Assembly (NCBI GenBank): GCA_949287835.1
Contig: CASEHV010000034.1
Location: forward strand, 1 to 53,440
DNA: 53,440 bases
DNA from: an uncultured Helicobacter sp.
GTDB taxonomy: Bacteria > Campylobacterota > Campylobacteria > Campylobacterales > Helicobacteraceae
Direction: 5' to 3'
The notes beneath the pieces are model-generated. The model saw only the letters and a list, made by a program, of their open reading frames with translations. It ran no database searches and was not told the origin of the DNA. Every line of letters begins with the position of its first letter. The stretch's first letter is position 1. Positions 17,816-25,963 of the stretch are shown here, piece after piece. A program made the position numbers and the translations under genes.

Positions 17816-20191
17816 TTACTTACTCATTCTAATTAAATACCCCTCTTTTAATAATAATTGTGCTACTTCTGCAAACACTGGCGCGGCTGTCTGTCCGCCG
17901 TAATAATCCTCACTAGAGCGCGAACCATAGGTAACGACTCCTATAGTATAGGTCTTTTTACCATCGCTTGCATAACCAAAAAATGAGCCATTATAAATTA
18001 TCTCATTTTTGCTATATTCCTCCCTAGCAGTGCCTGTTTTCCCTCCTATAATCAATCCCTCTACATCAGCTCTCTTTGAAGTCCCCTCTTTGACTACCCT
18101 ATGTAGTAATTTCTGCATATAGGCTGCATTTTCAGTGCTTATTATTTGCTTTGGTGCCTCTAGTGTAGGGTAGTAGATTTTAGAATCTGGTGATATAAAA
18201 TACTTTGTCAAATGTGGCGATACTAGGAATCCACCATTGCTAAAAGCTGCATAGCTACGCAAAAGTTGTATAAATGTCATACGTAATCCATATCCATAAC
18301 TAGCTGTCCCTTTTTCTACCTCTCGTTTTAAGATATTCACACTCGGCAAAAGTCCCGTGGCTTCATTGGCAATGTCAATGCCCGTGCTACTTCCTACCTC
18401 AAATGTTTTAAATAGATTCTGCATTTCTGTGCCACTTAGATTCCTCGTTAGCTTTGTCATTCCAATATTGCTAGACTTGATGATAATCCACTCTGGCGTG
18501 GCAGATTTCATAGGAGAGGAATCTCGTATTGTATACGTCCCTAGCTTGTATATCCCATCATTTAAATCAATGGATTGTTTGAAATTAATAAGACCTTTTT
18601 GATTCAAATATGAAAATACAAGTGGCTTTATAGTGCTACCCGGTTCAAATGAACGTTCTGCCGCGGCAACGCTAATTTTAGAAGTAATATCTTTATCCCT
18701 CTGCCCTATGTTTGGATTAAATGATGCAGATGAGGCAAGTGCTAGAATCTCACCCGTGTGAGGGTCCATGATTCCTGCTACAATCTGCTGTGCCTTGTAT
18801 CTTTTATTTGCTTCCTCTAAAATATCTTGCATTTTAGATTGCAGTGTTAGGGGAATGGTTAGCTTTATGTTAAAGCCATCTTCCCTATTTATCATTTGGG
18901 AATCTTTATTGAAAATAATATTACCACTCCTATCTGCCTGCCCCATTATTTTGCCATCTCGTTTTGAAGTTAAGATTCCATCGCGATATTTTTCTACGCC
19001 AGATTGTGCTATGAGCTTCATCTTATCATCATATACTCTTCCATCGATAAGTTTTCTGCCATAGTTTGTAAATCCAAGTAATGGTTGCATGAGTTGTTTA
19101 AATGGATAGATTCTCTGTATTTCATTAACTGCAATATCTAGCCCTCTGTCAATACGTGTATTTGCTCCATCACTCACATCTTTATTGTAAGTAAAAATTG
19201 GGGTATAGCATTCCTTAGAGAGGTCTATTTGACTATTTTTATACTCCACTAATGCTATATTTAATTGCTCTAGTGCAGATTCCTCTGCAATATTTCCATT
19301 ATCTAAATCATCTAAGATTCTAAGGATTTTTTTATCACGATTACTAGCTCTACCCTTTTCACTCGTTATTTGTGCATGTGCTATAAGCGTCCTTAACTCA
19401 GAATCTTGCAAACTTGTTTTATTAATATATGTAAAAGTGCATTTTTTATAGACGCCTAGCCTAGATAATTTTTGATTTAGCACACGTAGATTCCCCGCAT
19501 CATTTGCACTAGCATTATCTGTTATGGTTACATTGCCACCCTTTTTTAGCACATCTCTTAGCAAATTTTTATTAAAACCGCCATAGATATTTAGTAGTTT
19601 TATCGCTAATTCCCTTTTGTCTTCATATATTGATGGCACGTATAAGCCTATTTTATAAAGCTTTTTACTAGACGCTAAGACATAATCATCAAGACTTACT
19701 ATATCACCACGCATAGCAATATCCACATCTGCTTTTGGAGACCATGGATATTCACGTGATTTTTTATTATATGGGTCCATGTTTGGAGGCTTTACCAGAA
19801 TCTTGGCATAAGTAGCAAACATAAATATGCAAAAACAAAGCGTAAAAAAACTTAACACAAAAAATAATCTTAGTGCCTTTGAATGCCTTGCCCCCTCATC
19901 TATAACCTCATCATCAATTGGAATTGCCTTTTTGACATTAATGCTTATATCATTAAAGCTAGAGTTCCTATTGTCCTGAATGTCTAGCATGATAGAATCT
20001 ACATACTCATGATGCTTTTCATTATCTGTCTTTGAATGTTTATTGTCTCTAGTAAAGCCAAATAACTCATCTTGATTGATTTTATCATCATGTTCAACAA
20101 TAGAATGTTTCTGCATGGCTTTATCTATCTGGCTTGATAGATTATTGGAATCTGCACTGCTTTTTATCTCTTCACTATTTTTTTGACTCAA
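17816..20191 (-). CDS. ftsI: septal transpeptidase FtsI (PBP3), unusually long
   Basis: A class B penicillin-binding protein cross-linking septal peptidoglycan. One membrane helix (about 108-131) is followed by a pedestal domain and a transpeptidase domain. The active-site motifs are intact: STIK (519-522), SSN (573-575) and KTGT (718-721). At 791 residues it is well above the usual ~600: about 105 hydrophilic cytoplasmic residues precede the helix and the pedestal region (about 185-350) carries an insertion. The start is a TTG at 20191 behind AGAGG; a later ATG (residue 26) is possible. In H. pylori ftsI also follows flgB-flgC-fliE. Confidence 0.93.
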   Translation of the reverse strand: MSQKNSEEIKSSADSNNLSSQIDKAMQKHSIVEHDDKINQDELFGFTRDNKHSKTDNEKHHEYVDSIMLDIQDNRNSSFNDISINVKKAIPIDDEVIDEGARHSKALRLFFVLSFFTLCFCIFMFATYAKILVKPPNMDPYNKKSREYPWSPKADVDIAMRGDIVSLDDYVLASSKKLYKIGLYVPSIYEDKRELAIKLLNIYGGFNKNLLRDVLKKGGNVTITDNASANDAGNLRVLNQKLSRLGVYKKCTFTYINKTSLQDSELRTLIAHAQITSEKGRASNRDKKILRILDDLDNGNIAEESALEQLNIALVEYKNSQIDLSKECYTPIFTYNKDVSDGANTRIDRGLDIAVNEIQRIYPFKQLMQPLLGFTNYGRKLIDGRVYDDKMKLIAQSGVEKYRDGILTSKRDGKIMGQADRSGNIIFNKDSQMINREDGFNIKLTIPLTLQSKMQDILEEANKRYKAQQIVAGIMDPHTGEILALASSASFNPNIGQRDKDITSKISVAAAERSFEPGSTIKPLVFSYLNQKGLINFKQSIDLNDGIYKLGTYTIRDSSPMKSATPEWIIIKSSNIGMTKLTRNLSGTEMQNLFKTFEVGSSTGIDIANEATGLLPSVNILKREVEKGTASYGYGLRMTFIQLLRSYAAFSNGGFLVSPHLTKYFISPDSKIYYPTLEAPKQIISTENAAYMQKLLHRVVKEGTSKRADVEGLIIGGKTGTAREEYSKNEIIYNGSFFGYASDGKKTYTIGVVTYGSRSSEDYYGGQTAAPVFAEVAQLLLKEGYLIRMSK

Positions 20192-20210
20192 TGTAATTTA
20201 CCTCTGTGGA

Positions 20211-20216
20211 ATTATA
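20211..20216 (-). promoter_or_regulatory. sigma-70 -10 box for ftsI
   Basis: On the minus strand TTGTATAATTCC lies about 20 bases before the ftsI TTG start, suggesting ftsI has its own vegetative promoter besides any read-through from the flagellar genes. Confidence 0.55.
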
Positions 20217-20260
20217 CAATGAAAGTATAAGTGAAGTGTAGAATAAAAATTCATCGTGAA

Positions 20261-20281
20261 AATCCATTGTGAAAATGGATT
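20261..20281 (-). terminator. hairpin after fliE, possible terminator
   Basis: AATCCAT and ATGGATT form a perfect 7-bp stem around a 7-base loop, 13 bases past the fliE stop. Only a short T stretch follows, so termination would be weak. The sequence also contains two imperfect copies of CATYGTGAAAAT. Confidence 0.4.
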
Positions 20282-20294
20282 CAAAAGATGTGTT

Positions 20295-20597
20295 TTATAT
20301 TTGAGTTCTCAATATCTCCTTATAAGCACTTATGGCTTTATTGCGAACTTCTAACATTAGCTTCATGCTAGTCTCTGCCTTGCCTATCGTGATAGCAGCT
20401 TGGTGTAGATTTTTTATCTCACCACTAGCCATATCCGCTAATGCTCTATCGGATGCTTCTTGTGAAGTATTCAACTCATCTAAAGATTGCTTAAGCATGG
20501 TGGAAAAATTCCCCTTGCCAACCTTTGCTTCAGACACAGTATCATTCACATTCACATCACTAAGACCTGGTGCCGAAATATGTGTAATCTGTGCCAT
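20295..20597 (-). CDS. fliE: flagellar hook-basal body protein FliE
   Basis: FliE links the MS ring to the rod and is exported by the flagellar type III apparatus. The 100 residues are of normal size, with helical C-terminus containing QAAITIGKAETSMKLMLEVR (about 66-85) as in the family. AAGGAGAT precedes the ATG. Third flagellar gene of the flgB-flgC-fliE set. Confidence 0.93.
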   Translation of the reverse strand: MAQITHISAPGLSDVNVNDTVSEAKVGKGNFSTMLKQSLDELNTSQEASDRALADMASGEIKNLHQAAITIGKAETSMKLMLEVRNKAISAYKEILRTQI

Positions 20598-20634
20598 GTT
20601 ATCTCCTTATTACTTTTTGATATGATACCATAAA

Positions 20635-21126
20635 TTATGCTTGAAACATAGCTATTGCATTCGTAGCCATATTTTTCGCACTCTGAAACGCTGCCACATT
20701 TGCTTGATAAGCCCGTGTAGCTTCTACTAAATCGGCCATTTCCACAACAGGATTAACATTAGGATATGCAACATACCCCTCAGAATTTGCATCCGGGTGG
20801 GTAGGGTCATATTTTAGCAACGGCTTATTATCGTCTCTAACAATCTTGTCTATATAGACACTAGTGACAGAAGGAACTGGTTTTTTGCCATAATCCCCCT
20901 CGCCTAGCGGGTCTTTATACTCCAAAAGATTATTATCCTCTGCTAATTTTTTATTTAGCATTTTATTAAAATCAAATGAGCGGAAAATAACCTCCTGTCG
21001 TCTATAAGGTCCACCCTCATCTGTTCTAGTCGTATTTGCATTGGCAATATTGGCAGATATAATATTTGCCCTAACTCTTTGTGCGGATAATCCATATCCA
21101 CTAATATCGAAACTACTCAAAAACAT
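20635..21126 (-). CDS. flgC: proximal rod protein FlgC
   Basis: 163 residues with the rod/hook N-terminal motif (MFLSSFDISGYGLSAQRVRA, then ANIANANTTRT) and the C-terminal helix ending AYQANVAAFQSAKNMATNAI. The conserved GYVAYPNVNPVVEMADL segment is present near 119. The start is the ATG at 21126 behind AAAAGGA; a TTG two codons earlier is less likely. It follows flgB by 31 bases. Confidence 0.96.
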   Translation of the reverse strand: MFLSSFDISGYGLSAQRVRANIISANIANANTTRTDEGGPYRRQEVIFRSFDFNKMLNKKLAEDNNLLEYKDPLGEGDYGKKPVPSVTSVYIDKIVRDDNKPLLKYDPTHPDANSEGYVAYPNVNPVVEMADLVEATRAYQANVAAFQSAKNMATNAIAMFQA

Positions 21127-21157
21127 AATCAATCCTTTTTAACACTAAACCTAACTA

Positions 21158-21613
21158 TTATAGATTCCTGCCAGATTCAAGAGCATAGGAAAATATCCCT
21201 TTGTGCTTCCTAAGTGCCGAAGTCAATGCTTGATACATAACAGAGTTTTTCCCCATTTCACTTGTCTCAACATCTAAATCAACGCTATTTCCGTCATTTC
21301 TAGCCAAATGCCCATCTCGGAAAAACAGAGAGCCTGTTAATCTATCGTATTTGGCATCAAGATGCTGTGGCAATATCTTAGCTAGTTTCAAAACCTTGCT
21401 ATGAGATTTATTATCAAAGATTTCACTAGCCCTCTCTGCTAACATATCCTCAAAATGCACATCCTTTGGTCTATACATTGGCGTATCAACGTTAGCCATA
21501 TTACTAGAGATTAAATCCTGTCTTAGCGAACGATAATCCAACGCACTATAAACCAATCCGTATGCTTTGGAAGTCTCAAATGATGTCCCTAATGCTTTTG
21601 ATAGGCTTTCCAT
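21158..21613 (-). CDS. flgB: proximal rod protein FlgB
   Basis: 151 residues, beginning the rod gene set. The rod signature is DYRSLRQDLISSNMANVDTP (about 27-46). The C-terminal helix (MYQALTSALRKHKGIF) is typical. AAGGAG precedes the ATG, and a near-perfect sigma-54 promoter lies 38 to 51 bases upstream, consistent with RpoN control of the middle flagellar genes in Helicobacter. Confidence 0.95.
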   Translation of the reverse strand: MESLSKALGTSFETSKAYGLVYSALDYRSLRQDLISSNMANVDTPMYRPKDVHFEDMLAERASEIFDNKSHSKVLKLAKILPQHLDAKYDRLTGSLFFRDGHLARNDGNSVDLDVETSEMGKNSVMYQALTSALRKHKGIFSYALESGRNL

Positions 21614-21650
21614 AAGTATTCTCCTTAATACTTGAACTTAAAAGATAAAA

Positions 21651-21664
21651 GCAAAAACGATTCC
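21651..21664 (-). promoter_or_regulatory. sigma-54 promoter of flgB-flgC-fliE
   Basis: On the minus strand TGGAATCGTTTTTGCTTT keeps the invariant GG (21664-21663) and GC (21652-21651) exactly ten bases apart, matching the RpoN -24/-12 consensus. It lies about 38 bases before the flgB ATG. Confidence 0.85.
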
Positions 21665-21701
21665 ATTAAAATCAAATTAAATACTTAAGTATAGCCAAAA
21701 C

Positions 21702-22885
21702 TCATACAAAAACGTTAATCATATAAGTATTAAAAGGCACGGCTACTATATCTATCAGCACAGAGCCACATAGTGGAACTATCAACATAGCCTGTTTTGA
21801 CATGACGCCATATCTATCTCCTAATGCCTGTATATTTGCAACTGCATTTGGCGTAGCACCCAATCCATGCCACATTAATCCCGCACACATAGCAGCACTA
21901 TCGTAGTTTTTGCCACAGATTCTAAACACGATAAAAATACAAAATAAGCTAAGTAATAATACCTGTATCAATAATGTAACCAAAAGTGGCAGGGCAGTTG
22001 AGCTTAGCTCCCAGATTCTAAGCGTCATCATAGCCATAGACAAAAAGATTCCCAAACTAAGATTGCTAATAATATCCATGCAATATTCGTTGATTTTTAT
22101 GAGATTAAAGGAATCATTTATATTTCTAAATACAATGGCAAGTAGCATAGAGCCTACATACGCAGGTAAAAAATATCCACTAATCTTTGTAAAAAGTGAT
22201 GATAAATACATACCTATATACATAATGCAAAGAACGATAAATAAAGATTTTATGAAATCATGATAAGTAGCATTAATTTTTTTGTCCTCCTTTAACTTCT
22301 TGTATTTGACTTGATTCTATCTTTAACTTATGTCTTTTTATAAGAAAGGCAGCAATGGGTCCTCCCATAAGAGAGCCAGAAATAAGACCAAAAGTAGCCG
22401 CAGCTACTGCCACCACACGTGCATTCGGCAAATCTGTAAGACTTTCTACCATACTAGAGAAAGCAATGGCATTAGCATGTCCGCCCTCTAGGGCTACTGC
22501 ACCACTTAGGATTCCATACAAGGCATTTAATCCAAAGATATTCATAAAGGCTACGCCGACAAGATTCTGAAATACAGCCACAAACCAGCAACAAAGCAAA
22601 TAAAAAATCAAAATCTTGCCACCAATCTTTAATAATCTAAGTGAGCCACCAAGACCTACAATAGTAAAAAACATTACCATAAGCGGAGTTTGCAGGGTAT
22701 TATCAAACTCAATAGAGAATCCATACATATAAAAAATCCACACAATAATGCTAACCATATCCTCCACCAATGACAGGCGATGGAATGCAGAAAGTCTGCA
22801 AGAATGAAATATGTTGTTTGATAAAAGAACCAAGTAGCAAAGCACCTATACTTATTAAAAGCACACTTAAACTATCTAATGACAT
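21702..22885 (-). pseudogene. gltS: sodium/glutamate symporter gltS, broken by two frameshifts
   Basis: Joined across frames, this 1,184-base stretch matches a whole GltS (about 394 codons). The first piece starts at the ATG at 22885 (MSLDSLSVLLISIGALLLGS) and reaches SPVIGG, then hits a TAG at 22753-22751. The next frame holds the N-terminal half (LEGGHANAIAF, ATFGLISGSLMGGPIA), ending in a stop just after a run of seven A. The third frame carries the C-terminal half (NLSLGIFLSMAMMTL, HGLGATPNAVANIQAL). One extra base in GGTGGAGG (22761-22768) and one extra A (T7 on plus, 22277-22283) would explain both breaks. Sequencing error is possible but other long genes here are intact. Confidence 0.85.
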
Positions 22886-22905
22886 AAATTACCCCCAAAA
22901 ATTAA

Positions 22906-23796
22906 TCAAGAATACAAATGATGAAAGGCTCTTAAAATCCTCTCAGCTATAAAGGCAGAAAGCCTAGCAGTCCTATTGTCTATATCATAACGTGGATTAA
23001 ACTCGCAAATATCAGCTAAACATACTTTTTTAGATTCTAGAATCATTGTCAAATATGAGAGAAAAAGTGGAAAATCTAATCCATAAATAGCAGGTGCAGA
23101 CACGCCAGGCGCTAGGTACGAGGCAAAGACATCTATATCTATACTAAGATAAATATGTTTATAGCTATTTGGAAAGCTAGATATAGTAGAAGTGGCATTT
23201 TGCATATCTGTGTCTAAAACATACTTAGCATTCATAGATTCCATAGTATCAAAGAGAATCTTTGTATTAGAAAGCCTACTTGCCCCAAGGCAGAGATAGC
23301 CAAAATTTGCTTCTTTCTGCTTTGCGTGTAAATAGGCTTTGTAAAATGAGTTTCCAGAGGTGTGCATATCCTGTATTCGCACGTCAAAATGTGCATCAAA
23401 ATTTATCACCCCAACCTCACCAAATCTATCTATCATCGCCCTAATTCCAGCAAGGGAAGTCTCATGTCCTCCTCCCAGAATCAACAATGATTTATTATTT
23501 AAAACACCGCTAACTATATCCTCTAGCTCCCCTACTGCACGTTCCAAATCATTATATATCCCCCCTGTGCTTACATTACCTAAATCTTGAAAGCAAAAAT
23601 CATCTAAAACACTAAAATTTGCCATTGCCATGCGTATAATATCTGGGGAATCTTTAGCACCAATGCGACCCTTATTTCTCTCCACACCAGCATCGCTACA
23701 AAATCCTATAATAGCCACCCTAGCATTATCCTTTAGACATTTATAGATTCTCAAATGCCCCCTACCATTTGCCATCATCTCTACCTTTCCATACAC
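22906..23796 (-). CDS. hutG: formimidoylglutamase-like ureohydrolase, probable frameshift near the start
   Basis: A ureohydrolase, best matching HutG, which turns formimidoylglutamate into glutamate and formamide. Manganese ligands are present: GGGHE (about 112), NFDAHFDVR (about 133) and SIDIDVF (about 218). The FCSDAGVERNKGRIGA stretch (about 32-47) is typical of HutG. The open frame begins at GTG 23796, but an ATG at 23800 behind AAAGGA gives MGVWKGRDDGKW then a stop; WxGRDD is how HutG normally starts. One extra T in 23768-23770 would rejoin them. So the gene is either frameshifted or uses a weak alternative start. It lies 20 bases before broken gltS. Confidence 0.8.
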   Translation of the reverse strand: MYGKVEMMANGRGHLRIYKCLKDNARVAIIGFCSDAGVERNKGRIGAKDSPDIIRMAMANFSVLDDFCFQDLGNVSTGGIYNDLERAVGELEDIVSGVLNNKSLLILGGGHETSLAGIRAMIDRFGEVGVINFDAHFDVRIQDMHTSGNSFYKAYLHAKQKEANFGYLCLGASRLSNTKILFDTMESMNAKYVLDTDMQNATSTISSFPNSYKHIYLSIDIDVFASYLAPGVSAPAIYGLDFPLFLSYLTMILESKKVCLADICEFNPRYDIDNRTARLSAFIAERILRAFHHLYS

Positions 23797-23898
23797 CCAT
23801 AACTATCCTTTCTGTTTTACATAGATTTTACATAACTATGAAGTCTTTTTACAAGCGATATTTAGAATTTCCAAACCAAATCTATATGAGGAGTTTTT

Positions 23899-24711
23899 AT
23901 GAAACAGCTTTTTTTAGCTCTAATGTGTATGATGCTATGCTATGGGAATAATATCTATCCTATATCAAGAGAAATGGGCTCTGGCACACGAGGCGCATTT
24001 GTAGAAATCTTTGACATCTATAAAGAGATAAAAGGCAAAAAGGTAGATGCTACAAGCAAAAAAGCAGAGGTAACCAACTCGACAGGTGTCATGTTAACTA
24101 GCATTGCAAATTCAAAACATGCCATAGGCTATGTCTCACTTGGTGCGCTAAATGATTCTATAAAAGTGCTTAGTGTAGATAATATAGCGCCTAGCATTGA
24201 GAACATAAAAAATAAAAGCTATAAAATAGCACGACCCTTTAATGTCATCACAAAAAAAGATTCAGAGTTAAGTGAGGATTTCTTGCAATATGCCATCAAT
24301 GCAAAGGACATCATACAAAAGGCTGGTTACATTCCGCTAGATGATGCTAAAGACTTTAGCTCCAAAAAACCAAAAGGAAAGCTAGTCATCTCTGGCTCTA
24401 GCTCTATTACCCCGCTTATGGAAAAACTCTCTGAGGGCTATAAAAGAGCGAATCCAAATGCAGATATTCAGGTGTTGCAGTCAGATTCCACAACGGGCAT
24501 AAACTCAGTAGTCGATGGCATAGCAGACATTGGCATGGTATCACGAGACCTAAAAGATAGCGAAATCAAAAAGGGTATAAAAGTGAGAATCTTAGCCATC
24601 GATGGCTTGGCAATTATCGTTAATAAAAGTAACGATATAAGCAATATATCAAAAGAGCAGGTAAAGAAAATCTTTACAGGAGAGATTACAAAGTGGAGTG
24701 AGGTAAAATAG
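23899..24711 (+). CDS. PstS-like phosphate-binding protein with swapped halves
   Basis: A 270-residue periplasmic binding protein with a signal peptide (1-16). It has both halves of PstS but in reverse order. Residues 18-147 match the usual C-terminal half (SREMGSGTRGAF, HAIGYVSLGALNDS, ARPFNVITK, AGYIPL). Residues 159-270 match the usual N-terminal half (GKLVISGSSSITPLMEKL, DSTTGINSVVDGIADIGM, VKKIFTGEITKW), and the protein ends where the C-terminal half would normally begin. The phosphate loops (GSSSITP, GSGTR) are intact. I believe this order also occurs in Firmicutes. No pstCAB genes adjoin it. GAGGAG precedes the ATG. Confidence 0.82.
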   Translation: MKQLFLALMCMMLCYGNNIYPISREMGSGTRGAFVEIFDIYKEIKGKKVDATSKKAEVTNSTGVMLTSIANSKHAIGYVSLGALNDSIKVLSVDNIAPSIENIKNKSYKIARPFNVITKKDSELSEDFLQYAINAKDIIQKAGYIPLDDAKDFSSKKPKGKLVISGSSSITPLMEKLSEGYKRANPNADIQVLQSDSTTGINSVVDGIADIGMVSRDLKDSEIKKGIKVRILAIDGLAIIVNKSNDISNISKEQVKKIFTGEITKWSEVK

Positions 24712-25155
24712 CTAATAATTTTTCATGGCACTCATTGCCTCTCTTTGTAATTCTCTGCGTTTAATACTCTCTCTTTTATCAAATTCTTTTTTGCCCTTAG
24801 CAAGGGCAATTAGAATCTTTGCATAACCCTTTTTATTAAAATGAATCTGCAAAGGGACAATGGCTAATCCTTTTTGACTTACCTGCCCAAATAATTTATC
24901 AATCTGTCGTCTGTGTAATAAAAGTTTTCTTACCCTTTTTTCATCTGGTTTAAAATATGGATTTGTCGTAGCACTATAAGTTAAGTGCATACCAAACACA
25001 AAAGCCTCCCCATTAATGATTCTAACAAAGCTATCTTTTAAATTCCCCCTGCCATTTCGCAAAGACTTCACCTCACTACCTACAAGCACAAGTCCAGCCT
25101 CAATCTGCTCTAAAATATGATAGTCATGATATGCTTTTCTATTTCTAATTACCAT
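24712..25155 (-). CDS. smpB: SsrA-binding protein SmpB
   Basis: SmpB binds tmRNA and enters the A site of stalled ribosomes. 147 residues, normal length, with RKAYHDYHILEQIEAGLVL (about 6-24), GSEVKSLRNGRGNLKDSFV and the basic C-terminal tail after DKRESIKRRE. AGGGAAT precedes the ATG. tmRNA itself is not in this window. Confidence 0.96.
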   Translation of the reverse strand: MVIRNRKAYHDYHILEQIEAGLVLVGSEVKSLRNGRGNLKDSFVRIINGEAFVFGMHLTYSATTNPYFKPDEKRVRKLLLHRRQIDKLFGQVSQKGLAIVPLQIHFNKKGYAKILIALAKGKKEFDKRESIKRRELQREAMSAMKNY

Positions 25156-25224
25156 AAGATTCCCTACTTTAGCAAAATTTCAAATTAATTATACGATAAA
25201 ATTTCGTCTGCAAAATTCACAAAT

Positions 25225-25551
25225 ATGGATAAATTCATGGGTTGGGCATTGGTAATAATCGGCGGGATTGTTGAAATCTTTTGGGTTAGCGGTCTAAAAC
25301 ATGCTAATAGCATTCTTACGTATTTATTAACTGCTTTGGGAATCTTAATATCATTTTATTGTATGATAAAAGCTTGTAAAATGATAGAGGTTAGTGTCGC
25401 TTATTCGGTATTTGTAGGCATAGGCACGGCAGGTGTCGTTATATCAGAAATGCTAATATTTGGCTCGGAGGTAAATTTAATTAGAGTGGGACTTATATTT
25501 TTATTGTTGGTTGGCGTCATAGGATTGAAATTAACTAGCAAGGAGCATTAG
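25225..25551 (+). CDS. small multidrug resistance exporter, first subunit
   Basis: 108 residues with four membrane helices. The essential Glu lies in helix 1 (GGIVEIFWVSGL, about residue 17), and SVAYSVFVGIGTAGVV (about 57-72) is the SugE/EmrE signature in helix 3. Two adjacent SMR genes usually encode a heterodimer with opposed topology (YkkCD, EbrAB type). Substrate is unknown; SugE-like members export guanidinium. No clear ribosome site precedes the ATG; an internal ATG at codon 5 is possible. Confidence 0.85.
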   Translation: MDKFMGWALVIIGGIVEIFWVSGLKHANSILTYLLTALGILISFYCMIKACKMIEVSVAYSVFVGIGTAGVVISEMLIFGSEVNLIRVGLIFLLLVGVIGLKLTSKEH

Positions 25552-25869
25552 ATGCTATATTGGATAAGCTTGATAATAGCTGGATTATGCGAAATCATCG
25601 GCGTATTTGTGATGAAAAAATTTGTTTTAAGTAATGACAAGAAATTTCTTGCATTGCTTGTAGCTGTTTTTGCATGTAGTTTTCTATTTCTTAGCTATTC
25701 TATGAGAGAGATTCCTATGTCTGTATCTTATGCTATATGGACAGGCATAGGTGCTGGTGGCGGTGTGCTAGTTGGAATCCTATTTTTCAAGGAATCTAAA
25801 TCGCTATTAAAGATTATTTTTCTTATTTTAATTATACTATCTAGTATTGGGTTAAAAGCAATTGAATAA
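25552..25869 (+). CDS. small multidrug resistance exporter, second subunit
   Basis: 105 residues, four helices, with the Glu in GLCEIIGVFVMKKF (about 13) and SVSYAIWTGIGAGGGVLVG (about 59-77). Its ATG directly follows the stop of the first SMR gene (TAGATG) and AAGGAG precedes it, which is strict translational coupling. The two proteins most likely act as one heteromeric drug or cation exporter in the inner membrane. Confidence 0.88.
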   Translation: MLYWISLIIAGLCEIIGVFVMKKFVLSNDKKFLALLVAVFACSFLFLSYSMREIPMSVSYAIWTGIGAGGGVLVGILFFKESKSLLKIIFLILIILSSIGLKAIE

Positions 25870-25914
25870 TATTACAAAAAATTCAAAAAATGCCGATTGA
25901 TACCCCATTGATAC

Positions 25915-25932
25915 TTGGAATGCAAATTTCTT
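25915..25932 (+). promoter_or_regulatory. sigma-54-like promoter before fliD (imperfect)
   Basis: TTGGAATGCAAATTTCTT resembles the RpoN consensus TTGGAAC-N5-TTGCTT, but the -12 GC reads TC. It lies 31 bases before fliD. A CCGAT-like element near 25892 might instead serve sigma-28. Low certainty either way. Confidence 0.35.
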
Positions 25933-25963
25933 ATATTTTATTGATACTAATTAGGAGCGCATT

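Noticed and set aside
25190-25225. Guanidine (ykkC) riboswitch before the SMR pair
   Set aside because: The gap is too short and shows none of the expected conserved helices.
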